From: Irineochytrium annulatum
Taxonomy: Eukaryota > Chytridiomycota > Chytridiomycetes > Chytridiales > Chytridiaceae
Assembly (NCBI GenBank): GCA_027600665.1
Contig: JADGJL010000018.1
Coordinates: 28,273-92,272, forward strand
DNA: 64,000 nucleotides
Reading direction: 5' to 3'
Shown here: positions 9,339 to 18,164 of the stretch, in pieces
How the letters are laid out: the number at the start of each line of letters is the position of its first letter
Numbering within the stretch: position 1 is the first letter of the stretch
The notes under the pieces: generated by a model
Told to the model about the DNA's origin: nothing
The model's database searches: none
The model's input: only the letters and a program-made list of their open reading frames with translations
Made by a program: the position numbers and the translations under genes

Positions 9339-11363
9339 ATGGAAATATTTATAGCCGTACTTGTTTTACTGGTACTGATCGGTTTATCGAACATCCTCAA
9401 CCGGTTTGTACCTTTTATTCCCGTTCCGCTCATTCAAATCGTGCTCGGTGTAGCCATAGCTCTGCTTCCTGCCGGGGTACACTTGCAGTTGAATCCGGAA
9501 TTGTTCTTTGTACTTTTTATCGCACCATTGTTATACAACGATGGGAAGCGAACACCAAGGAATGAATTATGGAATCTGCGTGCACCTATCCTTCTGCTTG
9601 CGTTGGGACTTGTATTTGTGACGGTGGTTGTGGCGGGATATGCCATTCATTGGCTGATTCCTACGATTCCGTTACCCGCGGCTTTTGCTCTTGCAGCCAT
9701 ATTGTCCCCGACAGATGCAGTGGCCGTTGGTGCTATGGCAGGACGAGTACATTTGCCTAAAAGCATACATAGGCTTCTTGAAGGTGAAGCATTAATGAAT
9801 GATGCATCCGGCTTGGTCGCCTTCAAATTCGCCATTGCAGCCACGGTCACAGGTGTGTTTTCCCTGGCACAGGCAACCTTCAGTTTTATCCTGATTGCCA
9901 TTGGCGGACTTCTCGTCGGTGCATTGTTATCTTTTCTGTTAATCCGGCTCGGGATGTGGATTCGCAGACTGGGCATGGAAGATGTAACAATTCACATGCT
10001 GTTGCAAATACTGACGCCATTTATCATCTATCTGGTGAGTGAAGAAATTGGGGTATCAGGTATTCTTGCGGTAGTGGCAGGCGGTATTATCCACGCCATT
10101 GAGCGTGACCGCGCTGAATCGGTTCAACTGAAAATGCAGGTGGTATCTGCCAGCACATGGTCAGTCATTTTATTTATACTAAATGGTCTGGTGTTTGTAA
10201 TTCTGGGTGTACAGGTCCCGGATGTTTTAAGTACCATTTTCGAAAATGTTTCGTTTAATAATCTGCAAGTGCTGGGCTATGTGGGCTTGATCTCGGTGCT
10301 ACTGCTGGTTCTGCGCTTTCTCTGGATCTATCTGTTCTGGCAAGGGAATGAATGGCTGCGTACCAAATCCTCTATAGGCAGACCCAAATTCAAGGATATC
10401 ACGATTATTTCCCTATCTGGGGTACGTGGGGCTGTCACATTGGCGGGTGCCTTCTCCATTCCTTATGTGCTTCAGGATGGTTCACCTTTCCCTGAACGGG
10501 ATCTCATTATTTTCCTGGCGGCAGGGGTTATCCTTTTCTCCCTGATTGCGGCGAGTGTGTTTCTTCCGGTTTTGGCTAAGAACGCTGGGGGATCCACCGA
10601 AGAAACACCACAGAAGTCCGAGCGAAAAGCACATGACATTATGCTGAATGCCGCAATACGGGCTGTCAAATCCGAAATGAATGATGAAAACAAAGCTGCA
10701 GCACTCGCGGTCGTCTCCGATCTGTCCAAATATATCAGGCAGGCCGCAGGTCAGCTTACCGCAGATAAACGCAAATATATCCAGAAACAGGAAACGGCTA
10801 TTAACCTGATTGCCACCCGAGCGGAGCGAAAAGAAATCGAAGCGATGCTGGATGAAAATGCAATTGCTTCCGATGCTGCTTTCAAATGTGACAGTTGGCT
10901 GGATCGCAAGGAAATGATGTTGGCCAATCGCGCAAACACTCAGATGATGACCTCAATCAATGAGATCGGGCGTATGCTGGGTCATCTATTCACCAATCGA
11001 TCCCAGAAGCCGAGTCAACCCTTCATGCTAGAAAATGCAGAACTTTTCCGTCAGGTGAAGTTACGCACCTCTGAAGCGGCAATTAAGGCCATTCGTGCCC
11101 ATATGAACGATGGGAATCGAATCGTAGCTTTGTCAGTCATCGCCAAATATGAACGTGTCATTGCCAAACTGCGAACCTGGAACCAAGGGAAAACGGAAGA
11201 TCCGTTTAATCAGGAGAAGCTTGAGTTGCAGATGGTGGCGATTCAGGAACAGCGCAATACAGTGCAACAATTGTATGAGAACGGTGAGATTAATCGTGAT
11301 GTGGCTGCCAAGCTGCGCCGGTTTATTAATGATGTGGAAGCAACTGCGTTGAAAAATACCTAA
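9339..11363 (+). CDS. Na+/H+ antiporter, CPA1 (NhaP/NHE-like) family
   Basis: A 674-residue cation/proton exchanger. Residues 1-415 hold about 12 membrane helices. They include ILSPTDAVAVG (Thr125-Asp126) and LEGEALMNDASG with the ion-binding pair Asn154-Asp155, both hallmarks of CPA1 exchangers. After the last helix a charged cytoplasmic tail of about 250 residues (425-674) is predicted to be helical and presumably regulates transport. GGAAAGGGA precedes the ATG at 8-9 bases. It stands alone with its own promoter and would serve sodium or pH homeostasis. Confidence 0.92.
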   Translation: MEIFIAVLVLLVLIGLSNILNRFVPFIPVPLIQIVLGVAIALLPAGVHLQLNPELFFVLFIAPLLYNDGKRTPRNELWNLRAPILLLALGLVFVTVVVAGYAIHWLIPTIPLPAAFALAAILSPTDAVAVGAMAGRVHLPKSIHRLLEGEALMNDASGLVAFKFAIAATVTGVFSLAQATFSFILIAIGGLLVGALLSFLLIRLGMWIRRLGMEDVTIHMLLQILTPFIIYLVSEEIGVSGILAVVAGGIIHAIERDRAESVQLKMQVVSASTWSVILFILNGLVFVILGVQVPDVLSTIFENVSFNNLQVLGYVGLISVLLLVLRFLWIYLFWQGNEWLRTKSSIGRPKFKDITIISLSGVRGAVTLAGAFSIPYVLQDGSPFPERDLIIFLAAGVILFSLIAASVFLPVLAKNAGGSTEETPQKSERKAHDIMLNAAIRAVKSEMNDENKAAALAVVSDLSKYIRQAAGQLTADKRKYIQKQETAINLIATRAERKEIEAMLDENAIASDAAFKCDSWLDRKEMMLANRANTQMMTSINEIGRMLGHLFTNRSQKPSQPFMLENAELFRQVKLRTSEAAIKAIRAHMNDGNRIVALSVIAKYERVIAKLRTWNQGKTEDPFNQEKLELQMVAIQEQRNTVQQLYENGEINRDVAAKLRRFINDVEATALKNT

Positions 11364-11469
11364 TCCGATAAATCCGATATTTTAAATAAGTTAAACGGTC
11401 TGATATACTATGGAACAAGAAAATGAATCACTATCCATTATATATCGATCAGTAAGGGAGAGATGACAC

Positions 11470-12411
11470 ATGGCAAAACAACAAATACGTTTGGGCAAGA
11501 CCGATCTGGTCGTAAATCCCATTGGACTGGGTGCTAGTGCTGTAGGAGGGCATAATATCTATCCGGATATGCTGAATGATGAGACGGGTAAGGAAGTAGT
11601 TCGTACAGCTTTGAAACAAGGGATTAACTTTCTGGATACGGCATATATTTACGGACCTGAGCATTCAGAGCGATTGATCGGCGAAGTATTGAAGGAAACC
11701 GGTCAGCGTCAGAATACCATCATTGCGACCAAGGCAGCTCATAAATTGGTGGATGGCAAGATTGTCATGGATAACTCACCTGCTTTTCTGAAGACATCCG
11801 TGGATGAGGCGTTGAAACGTCTGCAAACGGATTACATTGATCTGTTCTACATTCACTTTCCGGATGAACATACGCCTAAGGATGAAGCGGTAGATGCGTT
11901 AAAACAATTAAAAGACGCTGGTAAAATTCGTGCGATTGGCGTATCTAATTTCTCCATTGATCAGTTACGTGAAGCCAACAAAGACGGGCATGTAGACGTA
12001 TTACAGTCTGAATATAATCTGTTCAAAAGAGAAGCGGAGAAAGAGCTGTTGCCGTATACGGCTGAGCATAATATTTCTTTTGTGCCTTACTTCCCATTGG
12101 CAGCGGGACTGCTCGGTGGTAAATATAATCGCAATACAACCTTTCAGGATGGACGGGCGAAGAATCCGCTGTTCACGGGTGAAGCCTTCATCGAAAATTT
12201 GGATAAAGTTGAGCAACTGCGCAGCATAGCACAATCTAAGGATGTTGAGGTTGCTCATCTGGTTCTGGCCTGGTACCTGACGCAGCCTTCGATTGATGCA
12301 CTGATTCCAGGTGCCAAGAGACCAGAGCAGGTCATTAACAATCTGCAAACATTAAATGTGGAATTAACTGCTGAAGAAATTGCCGTTGTGGATCAGATCT
12401 TTCGTTCATGA
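11470..12411 (+). CDS. Aldo/keto reductase
   Basis: A 313-residue NAD(P)H-dependent oxidoreductase with the (beta/alpha)8 fold. The catalytic tetrad is present: Asp56 and Tyr61 (FLDTAYIYG), Lys88 (IATKAAH) and His129 (FYIHFPDE). The C-terminal coenzyme loop reads [18 protein letters not shown] lies 7 bases before the ATG. The substrate is unknown; enzymes of this group reduce aldehydes and ketones broadly. It is followed 63 bases later by a polysaccharide deacetylase with no clear terminator between. Confidence 0.92.
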   Translation: MAKQQIRLGKTDLVVNPIGLGASAVGGHNIYPDMLNDETGKEVVRTALKQGINFLDTAYIYGPEHSERLIGEVLKETGQRQNTIIATKAAHKLVDGKIVMDNSPAFLKTSVDEALKRLQTDYIDLFYIHFPDEHTPKDEAVDALKQLKDAGKIRAIGVSNFSIDQLREANKDGHVDVLQSEYNLFKREAEKELLPYTAEHNISFVPYFPLAAGLLGGKYNRNTTFQDGRAKNPLFTGEAFIENLDKVEQLRSIAQSKDVEVAHLVLAWYLTQPSIDALIPGAKRPEQVINNLQTLNVELTAEEIAVVDQIFRS

Positions 12412-12474
12412 GTTCGGGTGAATCGGGAAATGCTAACAGGGAGTTTACGTTTGAAGACAAAGTGAGGACACAAC

Positions 12475-13263
12475 ATGAACCTGAAGGCAGCCCGAGTCAT
12501 CGGAATGTTCACGCTAATTATTTTGCTGGGTAGCAGTTCTGCTTATGCGAAGCCTGTACAGAAGAACCGTCAGTATTATGAGGAACGAGGAGAGATCGTG
12601 TGGGAAGTTCCCACACAGGATAAACTCATCGCTCTGACCTTTGATGATGGACCAGATCCGGTTCAGACTCCGCAGATTCTGGCATTGCTTCAGCAATATC
12701 AAGCTAAAGGAACCTTTTTTGTACTAGGCAAATGGGCAGAGAAATTTCCTGAACTGATTAAGCAGGAACAGCTCGAAGGGCATGAAATCGCCAATCATAC
12801 GTATGCGCACACGTATGCAGTCCGATCAACACGTGCGGACAAGTACATGAAGGATATGAACGCAGCGGAAAGTTCCATCATTGAAGCGGGTGCGGAGCGG
12901 CCCTTGTTGTTCAGACCGCCTGGCGGTTATTACAATGATATGGTCATTCAGGCTGCCAAACAAAAAGGGTATACCATCGTACTCTGGTCCTGGCATCAGG
13001 ATACACGAGACTGGGCTTCCCCAGGTGTGTCGGCTATCGTTAAAAAAGTACTGAATAACGCCCGTAATGGGGATATTGTACTCTTCCATGATAAGGTGGA
13101 AGGCAAATCCCATACGGTAGCTGCACTCAAAACGATTTTGCCAAAGTTACAGCAGCAGGGATATCGATTCGTGACGGTGTCTGAGCTGCTTGCTGTGAAG
13201 GCACGTGAAGCTGCGAAGGATGGGGCTGCACCTTCTTCTTCGTTGAAGCATGTGAAGCCCTAG
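12475..13263 (+). CDS. Secreted polysaccharide deacetylase, CE4 family
   Basis: A 262-residue enzyme that removes acetyl groups from N-acetylglucosamine or related sugars in cell wall polymers. A signal peptide is clear (about 1-25, ending SSAYA). The NodB domain has motif 1 TFDDGP (Asp57-Asp58) and motif 2 HEIANHTYAH, where His108 and His112 bind metal with Asp58. Motif 3 is RPPGGYYN, motif 4 WSWHQDTRDW and motif 5 DIVLFHD. It could be a peptidoglycan deacetylase, but the exact substrate cannot be told. A strong terminator follows. Confidence 0.93.
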   Translation: MNLKAARVIGMFTLIILLGSSSAYAKPVQKNRQYYEERGEIVWEVPTQDKLIALTFDDGPDPVQTPQILALLQQYQAKGTFFVLGKWAEKFPELIKQEQLEGHEIANHTYAHTYAVRSTRADKYMKDMNAAESSIIEAGAERPLLFRPPGGYYNDMVIQAAKQKGYTIVLWSWHQDTRDWASPGVSAIVKKVLNNARNGDIVLFHDKVEGKSHTVAALKTILPKLQQQGYRFVTVSELLAVKAREAAKDGAAPSSSLKHVKP

Positions 13264-13280
13264 ATATTGCAATTCAATTA

Positions 13281-13322
13281 GAAACCGCAGGCCTCGGGAT
13301 ATAGAGACCTGCGGTTTCTTTC
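13281..13322 (+). terminator. Terminator after polysaccharide deacetylase
   Basis: GAAACCGCAGG pairs perfectly with CCTGCGGTTTC, and TTTCT follows. Confidence 0.88.
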
Positions 13323-13473
13323 TATTTGATCTCCATATGAAACATGAATCCAGGAGTGGGAGGTGTTGTCTGTCTCCCTTTTGTTTTGAAACCAAAACGT
13401 CTACAATAGATGGAGCTTTGTATGAAGAGCTACTTGAACCATGATATGAATGATGACATAGAGGAGAGTGAAC

Positions 13474-13680
13474 ATGATGAATGGACAACAACGAATAAAT
13501 ATTAAACCGGGTCTTGAAGTGGACATTGTATTGAAGCAGGACCAAGCTACAGGTAAGCTGACACGTGGCATTGTAAAGGATCTGTTAACCAAGTCCCCTA
13601 CCCATCCACACGGAATCAAAGTACGACTGACGAGTGGCCAAGTTGGACGTGTGAAACAGGTCATTACAGGATCGAACTAA
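13474..13680 (+). CDS. ywbE: YwbE family protein
   Basis: A 68-residue protein of the small YwbE family of Firmicutes, whose function is unknown. It shows the family's conserved core: INIKPGLEVDIVLKQDQ, TGKLTRGIVKDLLT and HPHGIKVRL, which looks like a small beta-barrel. The start is ATG 13474, 7 bases after GAGGAG (13461-13466); the in-frame GTG at 13468 overlaps the binding site. The next gene follows within 20 bases and probably shares the transcript. Confidence 0.88.
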   Translation: MMNGQQRINIKPGLEVDIVLKQDQATGKLTRGIVKDLLTKSPTHPHGIKVRLTSGQVGRVKQVITGSN

Positions 13681-13700
13681 CTGTGGCTCAAGGCGTTGAA

Positions 13701-14282
13701 ATGAGCACGACCGCAGAAGTAATGGCACATCTGGTTTCGGGTAATGCACGTCAGCAGGACGCATATCGCGTAATACAGAGCAGTGGTTTGCTCGAACTAT
13801 TAGCTGCCTACCACCCCTATCCGGCGGGCACAGTACCGATTGATGTTGATGTTCCGGGCAGTGATCTGGATCTGCTGTGTTATGCGGAGGATCTGGATGC
13901 CTTCGAAGCTGAGATGTATGAACAGATCGGAGCGATTGGTGAGTTTCAATGTGTTCGTGGTGGGGATCTTCCAGACCAACGCCCTTATGTGACTTGTCAT
14001 TTGCAAGTGGGACATTGGCCTGTGGAGATTTTTGCCCAATCCGTGCCAGTTAACAGGCAGAATGCATACCTACATATGATTGTGGAGTGGAGATTGTTAC
14101 AACTGTGGGGAGACGCAGGACATCGTGAGATCCGCAGACTAAAACAAGCAGGGTGGAAGACGGAGCCTGCATTTGCTTCTGTACTTGGATTACAGGGAGA
14201 TCCATATGTGGAGATGCTGCATCTGGCCGAGATGAAGCGTGAAGAGCTCTGGAGATGGGCGCGTTCACGCACGTTTTTGTAA
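13701..14282 (+). CDS. DUF4269 family protein (nucleotidyltransferase-like)
   Basis: A 193-residue protein resembling DUF4269. The family core is seen in YHPYPAGTVPIDVDVPGSDLDLLC, where the GSDLD pattern recalls the GS...DxD metal site of nucleotidyltransferase folds. A further acidic segment, HWPVEIFAQ, follows, and then HMIVEWRLL. I start at ATG 13701 (AAGGCG 5 bases before) because homologues have about eight residues before the LVSGNARQQDAYR segment; GTG 13683 is an alternative. Its activity and substrate are unknown. Confidence 0.82.
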   Translation: MSTTAEVMAHLVSGNARQQDAYRVIQSSGLLELLAAYHPYPAGTVPIDVDVPGSDLDLLCYAEDLDAFEAEMYEQIGAIGEFQCVRGGDLPDQRPYVTCHLQVGHWPVEIFAQSVPVNRQNAYLHMIVEWRLLQLWGDAGHREIRRLKQAGWKTEPAFASVLGLQGDPYVEMLHLAEMKREELWRWARSRTFL

Positions 14283-14357
14283 AATGTCTATTTGAGATGA
14301 ACTAATCATTTGCACGATAACGGAGAGGACAGAAAAAACCTGAAAAAGCGAAGCTAC

Positions 14358-14442
14358 AAGCTTTCTACAAGAAAGCTACTTCGAAAGCATACACTTCGCC
14401 TAAAAGCTTTCTGAAAGAAAGCTACATCGGAAGCATATGCTT
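14358..14442. repeat. Tandem pair of 39-base palindromic repeats
   Basis: Two copies (14358-14396 and 14404-14442) are aligned without gaps and match at 33 of 39 positions, 46 bases apart. Each begins with an AAGCTTTCT...AGAAAGCT hairpin and continues into TACNTCGNAAGCATA. Copy 2 ends in the palindrome AAGCATATGCTT. A partial third unit (GCGAAGCTAC) precedes copy 1. They lie in the 261-base convergent gap between the DUF4269 gene and a permease gene, where I see no gene. Confidence 0.8.
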
Positions 14443-14543
14443 ATTACCTGATTTTCCCTTTATCAAGGGAATCAAAAAATCTGGGAATAACAGCGATTGG
14501 AAGGTGCTTCTGTCATCGAAGTGTCAGTGTAAATAACCTTTGC

Positions 14544-15986
14544 TCAGATCAGAAAGATAGCTACAATCGTCGTTACCGTAAGTCCCAGCAATACAGGCTT
14601 CAGGTTGCGTCTTGCAAGTTCAAAAGGACTGACTCCGCAGATTGCAGCAGCAGGAATTAACGCCCATGGAATCAAGGTTCCGCCACCTACCCATATGGCT
14701 GCAACCTGACCCAGCGCGGTCAGCACAGGTGCAGAACCTGCCGAACCTGCAAACATGGACGCAATCGAGCCAACCAGGGAAATACCCGAGAACCCCGAAC
14801 CATCCATTCCGGTCACTGCTCCGGTCACCGTCATTGTAATTGCGCCCACGGTTCCATTCAGTGGCACCAGTCCAGCAAGTGCGACCCCGAGATCATTCAC
14901 GATCCCGTGAGAACCTTCAGGAAGAGGGTTGCTGAACAACTCCGTAATTGCAGCATCTCCCAGATAAAAAAACGCAGCTATGGGAATAACCGGTCCAAAT
15001 ACCTTGAAACCAAACTGAAATCCTTCTATTAAATAATGGGTCGTTTCCTCAGGTCCAGCATGACGATGTGCGGCAAGGGTGACAGCGATCAGTATGACCA
15101 CAGCGGTTCCACCAATCAGAGCGGTTGCATCGCCGCCTTGCAACTTCAATACAAACATCAGAATTACATCAACTGCGAATAACAGAGGGATAAGCAGTGC
15201 AAAAGCTTTTTGCAGACGGGGTGACATCACTTGACCTTGAACAGGCTGATTAGCAGGTAGGGTGGTGGGCACAGTCTCTGATGAGGAAGAGGGTTCCGTG
15301 CTCACGGTACCTGATATGGCATCTGGAGAATGAACAGGTGAGCCTGATCTCATCTCTTTGCGCAGCATCCAGAAGGCTGTAAGGGTAGATACGGTTCCCA
15401 TGACAATAACCAAAGGGATGCTGGCCGTCATGACGGAAGTAACGGGTAGACCGGCTGCATCAGCTGTGAGTTTGGGAGCCCCCTGAATAATGTAATCTCC
15501 TGACAGTGCAATCCCGTGTCCAAACAGGTTCATGGCAATGGCAGCTCCAATGGGAGGAAGACCTACACGCACCGCTACAGGAAGAAGAACTGCACCGACG
15601 AGTGCTACGGCCGGCGATGGCCAGAAAAATAGCGATACGACCATCATAATCAATCCGATACCCCAATATGCGACCTGAGGAGAACGGATAAACCGGGTGA
15701 CGGGTGTCACCATGACCTCATTAATACCGGTTCTGATCAGAACACGGCTCATCGCTACAATAATCGAGATGATAAAGATCGTACTTATCAATTCTTTTGT
15801 TGCATAGATAAAACTGCTGAAGATCCCGGCAACTGAGCCGCTTAAGGTTTCGGTTGCCAGAAGTCCAATGGTCATAATACCCGCGACACAGATGATCGTG
15901 GTGTCCCTGCGCCGGATCATTACGGCGATGATCAAGACGATAAATGCCAGATAGACATAATGTAATGCAGTGAGTTGAATATTCAT
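14544..15986 (-). CDS. Multi-span membrane permease, ion-transporter-like, unknown substrate
   Basis: A 480-residue integral membrane protein with about 11-12 hydrophobic helices. A long cytoplasmic linker rich in Ser, Thr and Pro sits near the middle (about 230-270). The half-length repeat pattern, with motifs such as FWPSPAVALVGAVLLPVAVRVG and GHGIALSGDYIIQGAP, recalls citrate/dicarboxylate-type carriers of the ion transporter superfamily. I cannot name the family or substrate. The start ATG 15986 is chosen because GGGAGG lies 8 bases upstream; an upstream ATG (16043) would add a hydrophilic lead without a site. It is convergent with the DUF4269 gene and stands alone. Confidence 0.75.
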   Translation of the reverse strand: MNIQLTALHYVYLAFIVLIIAVMIRRRDTTIICVAGIMTIGLLATETLSGSVAGIFSSFIYATKELISTIFIISIIVAMSRVLIRTGINEVMVTPVTRFIRSPQVAYWGIGLIMMVVSLFFWPSPAVALVGAVLLPVAVRVGLPPIGAAIAMNLFGHGIALSGDYIIQGAPKLTADAAGLPVTSVMTASIPLVIVMGTVSTLTAFWMLRKEMRSGSPVHSPDAISGTVSTEPSSSSETVPTTLPANQPVQGQVMSPRLQKAFALLIPLLFAVDVILMFVLKLQGGDATALIGGTAVVILIAVTLAAHRHAGPEETTHYLIEGFQFGFKVFGPVIPIAAFFYLGDAAITELFSNPLPEGSHGIVNDLGVALAGLVPLNGTVGAITMTVTGAVTGMDGSGFSGISLVGSIASMFAGSAGSAPVLTALGQVAAIWVGGGTLIPWALIPAAAICGVSPFELARRNLKPVLLGLTVTTIVAIFLI

Positions 15987-16364
15987 TGAACAGGCCTCCC
16001 TACATCCTGGTGAATAACCCAAGGAGTGATATATCGTATGCATGTCAAGACCGGGCGTTCGTGGAGTCCGGGGCTTGCTACATCATTTATTTTTAGGGAG
16101 AAGCTTCAGAGTAATAATGAAGGATTTTTTTTACAACTGGAGAATTTATTACAACATGAAGCTTGTTACTATCGAAATGGGAGCGGATGAAAGTCACCAG
16201 AATTGACATATGAAGGTCACGGGAACCCATAGACAATGGCAAGCAGGGGTGATTACAATAAACATGCCATCATAAGGAAGAAAATAGAAAAAATGATGTT
16301 GAATCAAAAAAAGTGTGTGTTCAAAAGCAGACTTCTTGAACTACCTCCAAAAGGGCGGGAATCC
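15987..16364. other. Divergent intergenic region with long inverted repeat
   Basis: This 378-base gap lies between the permease and the next histidine kinase. AAGCTTCA (16101-16108) and GTAATAA (16111-16117) face TTATTAC (16146-16152) and TGAAGCTT (16157-16164). They form a two-part stem around a T-rich loop. A TTGACA (16203-16208) is present but has no -10 at a usable distance. I see no gene in it. Confidence 0.55.
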
Positions 16365-18164
16365 ATGAACTTGATCCGTTCACTTCGTTTTAAATTTATC
16401 GTGGGTCTTACATTGATCATGCTGCCACTATTCATGCTGCTTTATTACAACAACGTCTACGCCATGAAAGTCGTCCGTGACAAAGTATCCCTCACCAATA
16501 TGAGTCATCTCGCCAAGAGTGTGGAGCAGAATGAACGTGTATTACAGGAGACGAATCGGTATTTATATAGTCTGGGCGAGAGGGACCCGGATATTATCTC
16601 TCTGTTTTTTCTGAAATATGGCAGCGGCGATTATATTATTGCCAAGCAACGAATTATGAACAAATTCATGACAGATATCGGTTTTTATAATCTAATCGAT
16701 TCTTTTTTTCTATATGATGCCGTGAATGATGATCTGCTGCTCGCCACTTCAGGCAATTATGATGTCAAAAAGTCGGTTGTGCAGGAGAGTATGCCTGTCC
16801 AGATGCAGCAATTGGAAGGGGATATCCAGAAGCCGGAATGGAGCATCGTGCGTGGCGGGACGTGGAATGCACTGGTCAAAACGGTGCGAATCAACCAGCA
16901 GTTCTATGCAGGTGCACTTGTCGATATGAATGCATTGAATCACACACAACCATTCACTGAATCCGGGGATCGGAGTGGCGCAGTTATTGTTGGAACAGAC
17001 GGTGGCGCATTATCTGATTCCACTTTGACTACTGCACAGATTCAGCTTGCTGCAGCGCATCTTCCTGGCCTGAAAGATCCGTATCAGGTGATCTCCGAAG
17101 TTGTGAACAAGGGAGAAGCACGTCAATATCTGATGTTGGGTATTGCCTCGGCGATGTCCCAGATGAATTATATCGTGCTGCTGCCTGAGGAAGACATGAT
17201 GCGTAACCTCCCGTTTTTCCAGCAGATCATTCGTCTGCTCCCCATCGGTGCGGCAGTAATTCTGGTTACTGCACTGATCTTTTTGCGGCATCTGTTATTC
17301 CGCCCAATGAATGCGTTGATTCGAGGTATGAGAAGGGTGAGCCGTGGAGATCTCGATGTGAAGCTGGACCCGCCATCTTCTTCGGAACTTGAATTTATGA
17401 CACGAAGTTTCAATCAGATGACCAGTGAGATCAGGCATCTGAAGATTGATGTGTATGAGGAACAACTGCGAACGCGGGAGGCAGAGTTCAAACAATTACA
17501 AATGCAAATTAATCCTCACTTTTACCTGAATTCACTTAATATTATTCATAGTCTGGCTTCCTTGCAAAAGCATGAGTTGGTGCAGCAGATGGCGGGTCAT
17601 CTTGCCGATTATTTTCGATTCAGTCTGCGCGCAGGCAAACGTGTCATTCGTCTGGATGAAGAGCTGGAGCACATTCGTCATTACTTGGAAATTCAAAAGC
17701 TGAGGTTTCCAAGCAGATTCGATTTTGAACTGGATGTCGAACCGAATCTGGAGCATTATGTGATTCCTCCTTTAACCATTCAGCCCTTTGTGGAGAATGC
17801 CATTATTCATGGATTTCAGCGCCGGACGCAAGCCTTCGTCATTCGGATCGTGGCACGTTTCGGTACGAACTCATCCGGTCAGGTCGATGGCACGGTGCTT
17901 CAATTGATGATTGCAGATAATGGTGTCGGATTTGATAAGGAGTTATTGGAGCGTCTGCAACATGGAAAGTACACTGAAGACCCGAGTGGACAGCATATCG
18001 GTATATGGAACGTGGCTCATCGGCTTTTAGTGAAGTATGGTGATCAAGCCAGTTTGCAGTTTGGAAATGGGGCGGATCATGGCGCCAAAGTCATCATTGA
18101 TTTGCCCGCACAGACCGAAGAGGAGGAAGGGGGAGCCCATGCGGAACCTGTTGATCGTGGATGA
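16365..18164 (+). CDS. Sensor histidine kinase, YesM type
   Basis: A 599-residue membrane kinase. ATG 16365 follows AAAGGGCGGGA at 4-5 bases; longer in-frame starts (from 16236) add a basic, non-membrane lead and lack a site. A transmembrane helix lies at about 10-32, an extracytoplasmic sensor at 35-285, a second helix at about 288-312 and HAMP after it. The phospho-acceptor is His385 in QINPHFYLNS, a slight variant of the usual HFLYN. The ATPase motifs are FVENAIIHGF and ADNGVGFD. It overlaps the response regulator by 26 bases. The adjacent ABC transporter is its likely target, with an unknown ligand. Confidence 0.94.
   Translation: MNLIRSLRFKFIVGLTLIMLPLFMLLYYNNVYAMKVVRDKVSLTNMSHLAKSVEQNERVLQETNRYLYSLGERDPDIISLFFLKYGSGDYIIAKQRIMNKFMTDIGFYNLIDSFFLYDAVNDDLLLATSGNYDVKKSVVQESMPVQMQQLEGDIQKPEWSIVRGGTWNALVKTVRINQQFYAGALVDMNALNHTQPFTESGDRSGAVIVGTDGGALSDSTLTTAQIQLAAAHLPGLKDPYQVISEVVNKGEARQYLMLGIASAMSQMNYIVLLPEEDMMRNLPFFQQIIRLLPIGAAVILVTALIFLRHLLFRPMNALIRGMRRVSRGDLDVKLDPPSSSELEFMTRSFNQMTSEIRHLKIDVYEEQLRTREAEFKQLQMQINPHFYLNSLNIIHSLASLQKHELVQQMAGHLADYFRFSLRAGKRVIRLDEELEHIRHYLEIQKLRFPSRFDFELDVEPNLEHYVIPPLTIQPFVENAIIHGFQRRTQAFVIRIVARFGTNSSGQVDGTVLQLMIADNGVGFDKELLERLQHGKYTEDPSGQHIGIWNVAHRLLVKYGDQASLQFGNGADHGAKVIIDLPAQTEEEEGGAHAEPVDRG

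Noticed and set aside
14450..14473. CCCTT/AAGGG hairpin near the tandem repeats as a terminator
   Set aside because: It is followed by A rather than T on the plus strand, and no T run follows on the minus strand.
16203..16259. TTGACA with a later TACAAT before the second kinase
   Set aside because: The spacing is about 45 bases, far from the required 16-18.
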